Shown here: in pieces, positions 35,232-44,633 of the stretch
Layout of the letters: each line of letters begins with the position of its first letter
Numbering within the stretch: the stretch's first letter is position 1
Assembly: GCA_947453695.1 (NCBI GenBank)
Contig: CANGHW010000019.1
Location: 1 to 64,000, forward strand
Source of the DNA: Opitutia bacterium
GTDB lineage: Bacteria > Verrucomicrobiota > Verrucomicrobiia > Opitutales > Opitutaceae
Length of the DNA: 64,000 bases
Direction of reading: 5' to 3'
Position numbers and translations under genes: made by a program
Notes under the pieces: generated by a model
What the model saw: only the letters and a program-made list of their open reading frames with translations
Database searches by the model: none
Told to the model about the DNA's origin: nothing

Positions 35232-37766
35232 TCAGTGGTTGAAGACGAATTCTTTGGCGTTGAGGAGGGACCAGAAGAGGTCGTTCAGAACGACGTCCTC
35301 CTTTTTGCTTTCGCCGAAAAAGGCGGCGAGGGCGGTGGTTTCCTTCTCGGTGGGCGGCCGGCTCAAGGTGCGGACGTAGAGCTCGTCGATAATCTCGGCG
35401 CGGGTGCGGCCGGCTTTCTGGAGTTTCTTCACGAGACCGCCGTTGAGGACCTTGGCGTTGACGGTGTCACCGTTGAGGAGGTGGAGGGCTTGGGAGAGGT
35501 TGGGCTCCATCTTCACTTCGCAAGAGCAGGGGGTTTCGCGGGTGGCGCGGCCGAAGGTGGTGAGGAAATAGGTGCTGGTGCGACCGTCGGCGATCTCGAC
35601 GGCGCGGGCACCGTCGGGGAGGCCCTTGAGTTTTTCGGCGGCGCCGGTGACGGCGGTGATGGCGTCGAGGAGGACCTCAGCGCGGATGCGGCGGACGGCG
35701 GCGTGCGAGAAGTTGCGGTCGTCGCCGGCGTTGGAGTCGTTGGGCGCGGAGGAGAGCTGGTAGGTGCGCGAGGTGCAGATGTCGCGGACGAGCTGCTTGA
35801 AGTCGTAGCGGGAGGAAACCAGGCGTGCGGCGAGGGCGTCGAGGAGCTCGGGGTTGAGCGCGGGGTTGGAGACGCGCACGTCGTCGACGGGATCGACGAT
35901 CCCGCGGCCGAGGAAGTGGGACCACACGAGGTTGGCGAGATTGCGGGCGAAGAACGGGTTGTCGGGCGCGGTGAGCCAGTCGGCGAGGGCGGCGCGGCGG
36001 TCGGCGCCCTTGGCGAGTTCGGGAGCGGGGCCGCCGAGGAATTTCGGGGCGACGTCTTTACCGCCGACGGGGTGCTTCACGCCGCCGCTGGCGCTGTTGG
36101 TGATGATGGTCTCACGGGGATCTTCACCGGGTTTGCGGCCGACTTGGGAGAAGAAGGCGGCGAAGCCGTAGTAGTCGTTCATCGTCCAGCGGTCGAACGG
36201 ATGGTTGTGGCACTGGGCGCACTGGATGCGGACGCCCATGAGGGCTTGGGCGGCGTTTTCGGCGAGCTTCAGGGTGTCGCGCTCGACTTTGTAGAAATTG
36301 GCGGCGGGGTTTTCGAAGGTGGGGCCGGAGGCGGTGACGAGGTTTTTCACCATCACGTCGACGGGGACGTTTTGGGTGATTTGGTCCTCGAGCCAGTCGA
36401 AGTATTGGAGGGCGGACTTGGTGCTCATCTGCTCCTGTTGGTCGGCACTGCGGATCTGGAGGAGCTCGGCCCACTTCATGACCCAGACATCGACGAACTC
36501 GCGGCGGGAGAGCAGGGCGTCGACGGCGGTTTCGCGTTTCTGCGGAGAAGAGTCGGCAAGGAAGGCGCGGACGGCTTCGGGTGTGGGGAGAGTGCCGGTG
36601 ATGTCGAGCGTGGCACGGCGGAGGAAGGTGGCGTCGTCGCAGACAGCGGAGGGCGCGAGGCGGAGTTTGCGGAGCTTGGCGTTGACGTGGGTGTCGATGT
36701 AGTTGGCCTCGGCGACGGAGGCGGGCCAGGTGAAGTTCAGGTCCTTCGGAATCGAGAGTGCTTGGACGCCGGTGGCTTGGGTCTCAAAGCGAGCGGTGAT
36801 GAAGGCCTCGCCCCGGGCGAGGGCAGTCAGTTTGCCGGTTTCGGAAACTTTCACGGCCACGTCGTTGTTGGTCATGAAGACCGTGAGCGTCGTGACGTCG
36901 CGGTCGGAGCCGTCGGAGTAGAAGGCGCGGGCGTTGAGCTGCTGCGTCGTGCCCTCGCCGGCGAGCACGGATTGTTTCGGGTGGACCTCGAGGCGGACGA
37001 CCTGGGGCACGTTGGCCTTGTCCTTGGGGGCGCCGGCCTGGAGCCAGGCGAGGATCGTCCGGTAGTGTTCGCTCTCGGGCGTGAAGAGTTTGCCGCCGGT
37101 GTGCGGGACGCGGTTGGTGGCTTTTTCGAGGACGAGGCTTTCTTCCGGGAGAGCGAGGTTGATGCGGCGGGTGATGGATTCGCGGGTGAGGCGATAGTAA
37201 TCGCCGTCGGGATCGTAGCCGAAGAGGGAGAGACGGAAGCCGTCTTTGCCGCGGGACGAGCCGTGGCAGCCGCCGGTGTTGCAGCCGGCCTTGGTGAAGA
37301 CGGGCATGACGTCGCGGATGAAGCTGATGGGCTCGGCGGTCTTGGCGGCTTCGACTTTGACGGGGACGACGAGGGACTTACCGGAGAATTTAACGCGGAG
37401 CTCGGTGGTGCCGTCGACGAGCGGAGTGAGGGTGGAGCCGGTGGCGGTGACCGCGAGGTTGGCGAGTTTCTTGTTGGCGAGGGCGAAGGAAGACTCGGCG
37501 GTGACGTCGCGGGTGAGGCCGTCGGCGTAGGTGGCCTGGACGATCACGGACTGGCGGTCGCCGGAGGTGCGGAGATTGATGTCAGCGGGGTAGACGCGGA
37601 CCTCGGTGAGGGCGGGCTTGGCGGCGTGGGCGTTGAGCGCAGACAGGCAGAGAAGGAGAGAGAGGGGGAGCAGGAGAGAACAGATGGCAGGCGTAAAGCC
37701 GGCCCCACAGAGGCGGACGCGGGAGCGAGCGAAGTGGTGTGCGACGACGGCGAGGAAGGCTTTCAT
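35232..37766 (-). CDS. DUF1549/DUF1553 protein with cytochrome-like N-terminus
   Basis: The protein has 844 residues from the ATG at 37766. A signal peptide (LLLPLSLLLCLSALNAHA) is preceded by an odd n-region containing GAGFTPAI, which is encoded by a palindromic repeat. Two Ig-like/BIG2 segments follow. Then comes a heme-like motif in FTKAGCNTGGCHGSSRG, the DUF1549 domain (YIDTHVNAKLRKLRLAPSAVCDDATFLRRATLDITGTLP) with CAQCHNHPFDRW, and the C-terminal DUF1553 domain (NLVWSHFLGRGIVDPVDD, ALHLLNGDTVNAKV). It is expected in the periplasm. Its ATG overlaps the stop of the pre-peptidase gene (ATGA). The frame upstream to 38198 is shadow sequence. Confidence 0.88.
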   Translation of the reverse strand: MKAFLAVVAHHFARSRVRLCGAGFTPAICSLLLPLSLLLCLSALNAHAAKPALTEVRVYPADINLRTSGDRQSVIVQATYADGLTRDVTAESSFALANKKLANLAVTATGSTLTPLVDGTTELRVKFSGKSLVVPVKVEAAKTAEPISFIRDVMPVFTKAGCNTGGCHGSSRGKDGFRLSLFGYDPDGDYYRLTRESITRRINLALPEESLVLEKATNRVPHTGGKLFTPESEHYRTILAWLQAGAPKDKANVPQVVRLEVHPKQSVLAGEGTTQQLNARAFYSDGSDRDVTTLTVFMTNNDVAVKVSETGKLTALARGEAFITARFETQATGVQALSIPKDLNFTWPASVAEANYIDTHVNAKLRKLRLAPSAVCDDATFLRRATLDITGTLPTPEAVRAFLADSSPQKRETAVDALLSRREFVDVWVMKWAELLQIRSADQQEQMSTKSALQYFDWLEDQITQNVPVDVMVKNLVTASGPTFENPAANFYKVERDTLKLAENAAQALMGVRIQCAQCHNHPFDRWTMNDYYGFAAFFSQVGRKPGEDPRETIITNSASGGVKHPVGGKDVAPKFLGGPAPELAKGADRRAALADWLTAPDNPFFARNLANLVWSHFLGRGIVDPVDDVRVSNPALNPELLDALAARLVSSRYDFKQLVRDICTSRTYQLSSAPNDSNAGDDRNFSHAAVRRIRAEVLLDAITAVTGAAEKLKGLPDGARAVEIADGRTSTYFLTTFGRATRETPCSCEVKMEPNLSQALHLLNGDTVNAKVLNGGLVKKLQKAGRTRAEIIDELYVRTLSRPPTEKETTALAAFFGESKKEDVVLNDLFWSLLNAKEFVFNH
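37685..37713. repeat. Palindromic dispersed repeat, copy a (in DUF1549 gene)
   Basis: TGGCAGGCGTAAAGCCGGCC then CCACA. It is one of four copies of a GGCAGGC-GTAAA-GCCTGCC hairpin followed by CCAC. It lies inside the signal-peptide region of the DUF1549/DUF1553 gene and encodes GAGFTPAI on the minus strand. Confidence 0.75.
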
Positions 37767-40219
37767 TGCTTGGCGTCGGCGAGGGTGGCGGGTTTCGCGG
37801 CGTTGATGCGCAGGACGCTGCCGGAGGCGATGGTTTGGGAGATGGGTTCGCCGTTTTTCGTGATGACGATATTGCACGCGAGCGACTTGGTGAGACCGGG
37901 CGTGGCTTTGTCGGAGGCGACCACCTCGAACACAGCTTCGGTGCTCGCGGAGGTGATCTCCACGTCCTTGGCGGTGGTGTTGGCGGGGAGGCCGACGAGG
38001 CGGGCGACGGCGGTGCCTTCGAAGGGAATCTTCTGCTCGAGCTTCACGGTGAGCGGGGCGCTGCCGCCGCGCGGGACCTTGGTGAGGGCGATCTTGCCGG
38101 CGAGGAAACCGGCGGAGATTTCGAGCGGTGCAAGTTGGGACGAAACGTGAGCAAGGCCGCCTTTGACCGTGGCGCTGGCGATGACGGCAGTCTTCCACGC
38201 GCGGATCTCGGCCTTGTCAGTGGCGGTGAGTTTATAGGCGATGGTGGACGAACCCTTCGGAATCGTGAGGTCGGGCTGCGAGGTGACGCCGGGGGGATTC
38301 CAAAGCATCTTTACCGTGATGGGCTCATCGAAGCCCTCGGCGCGCTCGGCGACGATCTTGAGGTCCATCTCGCCGGCTTGGACGAGGGGAACCTTGGGCT
38401 CGACGATGCTGATCTTAAAAGGGACTTCCTCGACGACGGCGGTGGCGAGCTGGCCGACTTCGGAGCGGACGTAGACGGTGTCGTTTTGGATGCGGACCCA
38501 ATCGACCGTGTGGCGGTAGCGGCTGGCGACGGTGGGGCGCTTGGCCTCGTCGGTGGGAATGCCGGCAGGGGTGACGAGGGCGCCGGCGAGCGGCGCATCG
38601 GCGGCGGCTTCGAAGACGACGGGGACGGCGGAGAGACTGCCGGGGACGACGTCGGAGGTGGCGGTGACGCCGGCGGGGAGGCCGTCGAGGGCGACGCGGA
38701 GATCGCCGTTGAACGAGTCGCGCGTGACGTTCATGAGCACGGCGAAACGATTGCCGCGCGGAATGGCGGGAGACTTACGGGTCTCGTAGTCGTAGCGGGC
38801 CGGATCAGGGATCGAGAGCACGAGGGACGGACGGACCTCGGCGATTTCAACGCGGTAGACAAAGGTGGGGCCGGCGCGGCCGAGTTGATCGGCGATCTTC
38901 ACGGTGTAGTCACCGTCTTCGGGAATGCGCACGCGGAGGGAGCTGTCGGGATTGCCGGCGGCATCGTCGTTATTGCCGAGCTGCTTGCCCTTCGCGTCGA
39001 GGACGGTGAGCACCGAGTCGACGGGCGAGCCGAGGCGGCGGGCGAAGACGGTGAACTCGAGGTTTTGGTCTTTCTTGGCCTTGAAGCGGAAGAAGCCGGG
39101 CGTGTCTTTGGCGGTGAAGGCGCCGTTGAAGGCGAAGGGGGCGGTGGCGGTCAGCAGAGGAGCCGCGGCGGCGGTGGCGCCGGCGGGCACGGAGTCGGCG
39201 TTGGCGAAGGGCGAGACGCGCAGCCAGTTGGGCGAGGCGGCGAGGCCGTCGCGCTCGGCGAGAATCGGGGTGCGGAGCGGACCGACGGCGGTGGGATTCG
39301 CCGGCGCGGCGGGCAGAGTAAGGGATTGGGTGAAGTCGCCGGTGGGATCGCCGATCCAAGTGACGGCGAGCGTGTCGCCGGCTTTGCCGCCGAGGGGAGC
39401 GGCGATGGTCGGACGCGGGAAGGTGCCGAGGTGGAGGCGGTAGACGTGGCCGTTGCCGCTGTAGGCCATGTCGCGGATCTGGACGAAGTATTTGCCGTCA
39501 GCCGGGGCGAAGAAGGAGACGAAGCCGTCATGCCCGAGGAGTGGGGTGTCGTCAGAGCGGGCGACGATTTTGCCGGCGGCGTCCTGCACGGTGATGATGG
39601 GGTCAAACATCGTGCGGCCGAGGCGGGCGCCCTCGATCTCGACGGAGAGGCGCTGGTCCTTTTTCGCTTCGACGGAGAACCAATCGATGTCCTCGGCGCC
39701 AATGGTGCCGTGCACGGTGGTGTTGAGCGCGACGGGTTGGGCGGCGTCGGCTTTGTTGTTCGGTTCCTTCTCTTCGACTGCGGCAAACGGGCCGACGTAG
39801 AACACGCGGAGCGCGGAGATGCCGCTGGCGGTGCGGAGGCGGATGGGGTGTTCGCCGAGCGGGCAATCGGGGGCGACGGCGAGGGTGAGTTTTACCTGTT
39901 TGTCGGCGGCCTCGGTGATCTTCGCGACGCTGAGGCCGGGACGGTAGAAAAACACTTCCTGCGCGTCGGCCAGACGGTCGCCGCGGAGGGTGACGGTGAC
40001 CTCGGAGCCGCGCTGGCCGCCGGCGGGGGTGACGGTGGTGAGGTTGGGCGCGACGGCGTGGGCGAAGGGCGCGGAGCAGGCAAGAACGAGGGCGAGGGAG
40101 AGGGGGAGACGGCGGGACCGGATAGCAGGCATAAAGCCTGCCCCACCGTGGCTGGTCTGACTTGGGCCTGCCCCGCAACCGTGAGGGAAGGCGGAGGGGC
40201 CGCGCGAGAAGAGGGCCAT
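37763..40219 (-). CDS. Secreted protein with pre-peptidase C-terminal (PPC) domains
   Basis: The 818-residue protein has a signal peptide (LPLSLALVLACSAPFAHA) behind a long start that includes GGAGFMPAIRS, encoded by a palindromic repeat at 40122-40151. A start at the Met of MPAIRS (residue 30) is equally possible. The mature part begins with an IPT-like segment (PNLTTVTPAGGQRGSEVTVTLRGDRL). PPC-like beta-sandwich segments follow (EKEPNNKADAAQPVALNTTVHGTI...DIDWFSVEAKKDQ, and ENDGDYTVKIADQ-type stretches later). No catalytic motif was seen, so it probably binds or scaffolds. It lies between the DUF1501 and DUF1549 genes, 3 bp after the former. Confidence 0.8.
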   Translation of the reverse strand: MALFSRGPSAFPHGCGAGPSQTSHGGAGFMPAIRSRRLPLSLALVLACSAPFAHAVAPNLTTVTPAGGQRGSEVTVTLRGDRLADAQEVFFYRPGLSVAKITEAADKQVKLTLAVAPDCPLGEHPIRLRTASGISALRVFYVGPFAAVEEKEPNNKADAAQPVALNTTVHGTIGAEDIDWFSVEAKKDQRLSVEIEGARLGRTMFDPIITVQDAAGKIVARSDDTPLLGHDGFVSFFAPADGKYFVQIRDMAYSGNGHVYRLHLGTFPRPTIAAPLGGKAGDTLAVTWIGDPTGDFTQSLTLPAAPANPTAVGPLRTPILAERDGLAASPNWLRVSPFANADSVPAGATAAAAPLLTATAPFAFNGAFTAKDTPGFFRFKAKKDQNLEFTVFARRLGSPVDSVLTVLDAKGKQLGNNDDAAGNPDSSLRVRIPEDGDYTVKIADQLGRAGPTFVYRVEIAEVRPSLVLSIPDPARYDYETRKSPAIPRGNRFAVLMNVTRDSFNGDLRVALDGLPAGVTATSDVVPGSLSAVPVVFEAAADAPLAGALVTPAGIPTDEAKRPTVASRYRHTVDWVRIQNDTVYVRSEVGQLATAVVEEVPFKISIVEPKVPLVQAGEMDLKIVAERAEGFDEPITVKMLWNPPGVTSQPDLTIPKGSSTIAYKLTATDKAEIRAWKTAVIASATVKGGLAHVSSQLAPLEISAGFLAGKIALTKVPRGGSAPLTVKLEQKIPFEGTAVARLVGLPANTTAKDVEITSASTEAVFEVVASDKATPGLTKSLACNIVITKNGEPISQTIASGSVLRINAAKPATLADAKQ
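40122..40151. repeat. Palindromic dispersed repeat, copy b (in PPC gene)
   Basis: GCAGGC-ATAAA-GCCTGC hairpin followed by CCCACCGTGG. It sits in the start region of the PPC gene and encodes GGAGFMPAI on the minus strand. Confidence 0.75.
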
Positions 40220-40222
40220 GGC

Positions 40223-41569
40223 TCAGGCGAGGAGTTCTTTGACGATGTGACCGTCTTTCACGATGAACTGCGGGCGGCCGCCGGGCGTCATGATCGCCTT
40301 GCCGGGATCGATACCGACCTGGTTGAAGATGGTGGCGGCGTAGTCTTCGACGCTAAGCGGATCAGCGTCGGGTTCGCCACCGGTGGCGTCGGAGGAGCCG
40401 TGGACGTAGCCGCGTTTCATGCCGCCGCCGGCGAGGGCGATGGAGAAGACTTTGGGCCAGTGATCGCGACCGGCGGTGCCGTTGATCTTGGGAGTGCGGC
40501 CGAACTCGGTGTTGACGATGACGAGGGTGGAGTCGAGGAGGCCGCGTTCGTCGAGGTCGCGGATGAGCGTGGCGTAGGCCTTGTCGAAGTTGGGCATCTG
40601 GGTGCCGTTGGCGCGCTTGATATTGTCGTGGTGATCCCAGCTGCCGTAGGTGAGCGAGACGAAGCGCACACCGGCCTCGACGAGGCGGCGGGCGAGGAGC
40701 ATGCGCTGACCGGCGGCGTTGCGGCCGTAGTCGTCACGGACTTTCTTGGGCTCGGCCTTGATGTCGAAGGCGGCGCGGGCCTTATCGGAGCTGATCATGG
40801 CGTAGGCGCGCTGGTAGAATGAATCCATGCCGTCGAGGGCGTCGGATTTTTCGAGGGCGCTGAAGTGCGCGTCGACGACGCTGCGCATCTCGCGGCGCTC
40901 GGCGAAGCGGGCGGGATCGATGCCGCCGGGTAGAGTGAGATCGCGGACGGAGTAGCCATCGGTAGCCGGATCGCTGCCGACCGCGAAGGCGCCGTAAGCG
41001 GAACCGAGGTAGCCGGTGCCGGCATAGGGCGTGGATTGGTTCGGGATCAGGATGTAGGGCGGCAGGTCGTTGCGCGGGCCGAGCTCATGGGAGACGATGC
41101 TGCCCATGCTCGGATACTGGATCGCGGGGCTGGGGCGGTAGCCCGTAAACATCGAGTGCGTGCCGCGCTCGTGGGCGGCCTCGCCGTGGGTCATCGAGCG
41201 GACGACGGTGATCTTGTCGGCGATCTGGGCGGTCTCCTTGAGGTTTTCGGAGAAGTAGACGCCGTCGACTTTGGTCTTAATCGCCTCAAGCGGGCCGCGG
41301 TATTCGATGGGGGAGTTGATCTTCGGGTCGAAGGACTCCTGGTGCGACATGCCGCCGGGCAGATAAATATTGATGACGGATTTGGCGCGGGGATTGGCGG
41401 CGACGGCCTTGGCGACGGTGTCGAGGGTGGCGGCGTCGGCCGGAGTGGCAGCGTGAGCTTGGGCGCGAAAGAGGTCGCTCATCGTCGCGCCGATGGTGCC
41501 GAGCAGGCCGACATAGAGGAACTCGCGGCGGTTGGGCTGCCAGGGGGCGTGCGGGGGCGGTTGTTGCAT
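40223..41569 (-). CDS. DUF1501 family exported protein (sulfatase-like fold)
   Basis: The 448-residue protein begins with a twin-arginine type start (PNRREFLYVGLLGTIGATMSDLFRAQAHA). DUF1501 motifs are present: VINIYLPGGMSHQESFDPKI, TVVRSMTHGEAAHERGTHSMFTGYRP, SLTYGSWDHHDNIKR, VIVNTEFGRTPKINGTAGRDHWPKVFSIALAGGGMKRG. The family is related to alkaline phosphatase and sulfatase folds, but its substrate is not established. It is the first gene of the planctomycete-type operon, followed after 3 bp by the PPC gene. Confidence 0.92.
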   Translation of the reverse strand: MQQPPPHAPWQPNRREFLYVGLLGTIGATMSDLFRAQAHAATPADAATLDTVAKAVAANPRAKSVINIYLPGGMSHQESFDPKINSPIEYRGPLEAIKTKVDGVYFSENLKETAQIADKITVVRSMTHGEAAHERGTHSMFTGYRPSPAIQYPSMGSIVSHELGPRNDLPPYILIPNQSTPYAGTGYLGSAYGAFAVGSDPATDGYSVRDLTLPGGIDPARFAERREMRSVVDAHFSALEKSDALDGMDSFYQRAYAMISSDKARAAFDIKAEPKKVRDDYGRNAAGQRMLLARRLVEAGVRFVSLTYGSWDHHDNIKRANGTQMPNFDKAYATLIRDLDERGLLDSTLVIVNTEFGRTPKINGTAGRDHWPKVFSIALAGGGMKRGYVHGSSDATGGEPDADPLSVEDYAATIFNQVGIDPGKAIMTPGGRPQFIVKDGHIVKELLA

Positions 41570-41801
41570 GGGCGACGAAAACGATGGTGGGACCTAAGGA
41601 GGCGAAGCAGCGTGGGGGAGCGCGCAGGGGAACTACGACGTTGGGGCAGCGAAAGCGGTTACGTGGGGAGGTGGGAAGTAACCGAATGGGTAGCCGCGGT
41701 GCAAGTCTGCGAACGCGGTTTACCCGCAGGGTGATTTACCCTCGGACGGTAGTGGGATTGCCGGGTGGGAACGTAGTCTTCCGGCGAAGGAGCTAACCTC
41801 C

Positions 41802-43559
41802 TTACCGGACCTCGACGGTGTGGGTGCCGGTGAGCTCGTCGGCGAGGAGGAGCCAGTCGCCGGACTTGGTGGCGTTGACGCGCTTGCCGTCGACGAAGAC
41901 TTTAGCTTCGCCGATGGCGGGGAGGTCGACGCGCGCGGTGGTTTTCGGCGGGACGGTGAACGTGAGCGAGAAGGTGGTGGCGCGTTTCCACGCGACCTCG
42001 ACGGGACCGCGGGGCGTGGGGATCTTGCCCGACGCGAAGGTGAGGGCGCCGGTGTGCGGACGAAGGCGGATGCTGTTCCAGCCCGGGGTGAGCGGGCGGG
42101 CGCCGAGGACGTAACGGGAGAGGAGGTTGACGGGGGCGGCGCCCCAGGCGTGGTTCCAGTCCTGGTTGGGTTTGTATTTCTGGTCCCACGCTTCCCACGT
42201 GATGGTGGTGCCGCTGTTGACCATGTGGCGCCAGCTGCGGTCGCCGGGGGCGATCATGAGATCGAGGGCGGTGGTGGCGCCGCCGTTTTCGAAGAGGCCC
42301 TCGAGGAGATATTGGGCGGCGTAGACGGAGCAGGCCATGCCGCGTTCGCCGAGCCATTGGGCAACGGCGGGGCGCTGGGGTTCGGGGACGAGGCCGAAGG
42401 CGAGCGGGAACAGGTTGGCGTGGAGCGAGGCGTGGTCGGTGCCCTCGCCGTCGCGATAGAGGCCGCGGGTGGCGTCGAAGAGCTTGGCTTGGAAAGCGGC
42501 GCGCGTGGTGCGCTCGCGGGCGGCGAAGGCGGCGGCTTCGTCGTCGCGGTGGAGGGCGCGGGCGAGCTCGGTCATGAGCGCGAGGGCGCGGAGGTGGAAG
42601 GCGTTGACGACCGTGTTGACGGGTTTGAAGACGTAGCCGTCGCGCTCGCCGAGGGGCCAGTCGACGATGTCGCCGCGTTTGACCTGGGCCTCGGAGCTGA
42701 CGAGGAGGCCGTCTTCGCGGGCGCGCTCGGTGAGGAGTTTGGATTTCAGGGATTCGAAGCGCGGAGATAGCCAGGCGGTGTCGCCGGTCTGGAGCCAGTC
42801 GGCGTGGGCCATGAAGACCATGTGCGGCGCCCACTCGGTCGGCCACGTGGGGAACTTGATCAGGTGGTCAAAGGTGTCGCGCGTCATCGTGGGGTCGGGG
42901 TCGCTGGCGTAATGGGAGAGCTGGTTGAGGTAGGCATCGGCCTCGTAGGCGATGCGCTCACGGTCGCCGTCGACGTAGACGCCGGCAAACGTCGTGGCCT
43001 TGATGGAGTAGCGGGAGAGTTCCCAGATGCGGTCGAAGAGCGGCTCGGACGAGCGGAAGCTGGCGGCGTGGTCATTCCACGTGCTGGCGAAGGCGGCGCG
43101 GCGCTGGATCTGGTCGGCGCGGAGTTCGCCGGACCAACCCTCGATCTCGACCCAGCGAAACGGGAGCACGACGCCCCACTCAGCGGGCGTGAGCACGGCG
43201 GGCGCGGTGGTGTTGCGCTTGTCGGCGGCGGGGGCGGCGATGAGGGGTTGCCCGCCGACTAGGGTGGGAGTGGTGGTGGCGTAGCGGACGGTGCCGGGGG
43301 GCTTGCGGTTGATGCGGCCGTCGGTGAGGGCTTCGCCGAAATGGACGGTGATCGGGCCGGTCGCGTCGGCGCCGGGGAGAAGGCGGATGTTGCCGAATGC
43401 GACCTGGCCAAAATCGACCAGCACAAGGCCGGGGGCGACAGTGGTGATCTTTACCGGGGCCTGGTCGACGAGCCGGGTCGGGGCGGCGGCGGCGGTGACG
43501 ATCGAGGCGAGGAGCAGAAGAGCGCCGAAGGTGGACGCGAAGAGGCGGGAAAGCGGCAT
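41802..43559 (-). CDS. Alpha-L-rhamnosidase-like (GH78) glycosidase
   Basis: The 585-residue protein has a signal peptide (FGALLLLASIVTAAAA), a short beta-sandwich region (ITVHFGEALTDGRI, FRWVEIEGW), and then an alpha/alpha six-hairpin domain. VYVDGDRERIAYEADAYL fits the GH78 catalytic region with its acidic cluster, and SGTTITWEAWDQKYKPNQDWNHAWGAAPV is the second conserved block. The C-terminal sandwich (PLTPGWNSIRLRPHTGAL, GPVEVAWKR) is typical. It is shorter than most GH78 enzymes because the N-terminal modules are reduced. It would release terminal rhamnose or a similar sugar from glycans in the periplasm. It stands alone. Confidence 0.78.
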   Translation of the reverse strand: MPLSRLFASTFGALLLLASIVTAAAAPTRLVDQAPVKITTVAPGLVLVDFGQVAFGNIRLLPGADATGPITVHFGEALTDGRINRKPPGTVRYATTTPTLVGGQPLIAAPAADKRNTTAPAVLTPAEWGVVLPFRWVEIEGWSGELRADQIQRRAAFASTWNDHAASFRSSEPLFDRIWELSRYSIKATTFAGVYVDGDRERIAYEADAYLNQLSHYASDPDPTMTRDTFDHLIKFPTWPTEWAPHMVFMAHADWLQTGDTAWLSPRFESLKSKLLTERAREDGLLVSSEAQVKRGDIVDWPLGERDGYVFKPVNTVVNAFHLRALALMTELARALHRDDEAAAFAARERTTRAAFQAKLFDATRGLYRDGEGTDHASLHANLFPLAFGLVPEPQRPAVAQWLGERGMACSVYAAQYLLEGLFENGGATTALDLMIAPGDRSWRHMVNSGTTITWEAWDQKYKPNQDWNHAWGAAPVNLLSRYVLGARPLTPGWNSIRLRPHTGALTFASGKIPTPRGPVEVAWKRATTFSLTFTVPPKTTARVDLPAIGEAKVFVDGKRVNATKSGDWLLLADELTGTHTVEVR

Positions 43560-43602
43560 GGCGCCGAGTGTGGGCGGCGCCGGGGAAAAAGAAAGACCGC
43601 GT

Positions 43603-43890
43603 TCAGTCGGCTGACGTGGGGGGCGCGGCCGGCGGGCGCGGACGGAGCTCCCAGAGCAATAAGGCGAGGAAAACGAAGCCGAAGACCGGGCGGTAAGTGG
43701 TGGCGACGCGGGAGATCAGTGACCAGCGGAAGTCGCCCTCGCGCAGGGCTAAAACGAGCAGCGCGACCGTGGCGATGATGGCGGTGGAGCGCAGGGCGCG
43801 CAGCAGGGCGAGAGCGAAACGGAAACCCGGGGAGAGCGGGCGGGGGGTGAGGGCGGCCACAGGTCCGGAGTGTGGAGAAGGAGTATGCAC
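43603..43890 (-). CDS. Small membrane protein downstream of modC
   Basis: The 95-residue frame starts with a GTG, 29 bp after the modC stop on the same strand. It shows two hydrophobic segments (STAIIATVALLVLALREGD and YRPVFGFVFLALLLWEL) between Pro-rich ends. I do not recognise a family. Position suggests it is the last gene of the mod operon, but it may be independent. The hydrophobic pattern is real, while gene status is less certain because high GC makes open frames common. Confidence 0.45.
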   Translation of the reverse strand: MHTPSPHSGPVAALTPRPLSPGFRFALALLRALRSTAIIATVALLVLALREGDFRWSLISRVATTYRPVFGFVFLALLLWELRPRPPAAPPTSAD

Positions 43891-43919
43891 GCCGAGACGA
43901 CGGATGAGGCGGACGTTTC

Positions 43920-44633
43920 TTAGACGGACGGCGGCCGGAGTTCGTAGCGCGGTTGCGGGGAAGGCTGGAAAAGTTCGGCGGGGCGGTCGCGGGCGGTGAT
44001 GCGGCCGGCGGTGAGGACAAGAACATCGTCGCAGAGCGCCATGACCTCGTCGGGCGAGTGCGTGACGTAGAGCATGGGGATCACGAACTCGTCGCGCACG
44101 CGGGCAAGGTAGGGGAGGAGACGCGCGCGCAGCGGGGCGTCGAGGCCGGCGAGCGGTTCGTCGAGGAGGAGCAGGCGCGGCGCAGCGAGGAGGGCGCGGC
44201 CGAGGGCGACGCGTTGTTTCTCACCGCCGGAGAGAGTGGCGGTCGCGCGCTCGAGCAGCGGGTCGATCTCCAGGACTGCCGTGACGTGAGCCAGCGTGAG
44301 GTCGGCCGGGCGCGTGCGAGCCGAGGCGAAACCGTAAAGGAGATTTTGGCGGACGGAGAGATGGGGGAAGAGCGCGCCCTCCTGCGGGACGTAGCCGATG
44401 GCGCGGTGTTCGGGTCGGACGAAGGTGAAGGTGGCGACGTCGGTGAGCGTGGTGTCGGCGAGGCGGATGGCGCCGGCGGCGGGGCGGCGGAGACCAGCGA
44501 TGAGTTCGAGCAGGGAAGTCTTGCCGGCACCAGAGGCGCCGAAGATCGCGGTGACGCGCCCGGGGAGCGTTGCGTCGAGCTCGAGCGTAAACGCGCCGAG
44601 CGGGAGGCGGAGTTGGGTGAGCGTGAGCGTCAT
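43920..44633 (-). CDS. modC: Molybdate ABC transporter ATP-binding protein, short form
   Basis: The protein has 237 residues from the ATG at 44633. Walker A is FGASGAGKTS, the ABC signature LSGGEKQRVALGRAL, Walker B RLLLLDEPLAGLD, and the switch His lies in YVTHSPDEVMALCDD. ModC usually has about 350 residues with a C-terminal molybdate-binding MOP/TOBE domain, which is missing here, so the gene ends after the nucleotide-binding domain. It powers uptake of molybdate (or tungstate) through ModB. Its ATG overlaps the modB stop (ATGA). Confidence 0.88.
   Translation of the reverse strand: MTLTLTQLRLPLGAFTLELDATLPGRVTAIFGASGAGKTSLLELIAGLRRPAAGAIRLADTTLTDVATFTFVRPEHRAIGYVPQEGALFPHLSVRQNLLYGFASARTRPADLTLAHVTAVLEIDPLLERATATLSGGEKQRVALGRALLAAPRLLLLDEPLAGLDAPLRARLLPYLARVRDEFVIPMLYVTHSPDEVMALCDDVLVLTAGRITARDRPAELFQPSPQPRYELRPPSV

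Noticed and set aside
35145-40822. Plus-strand open frames of about 1000 codons each
   Set aside because: They are the complement of the DUF1549, PPC and DUF1501 genes and show no motif. Composition follows the high GC of the real genes.
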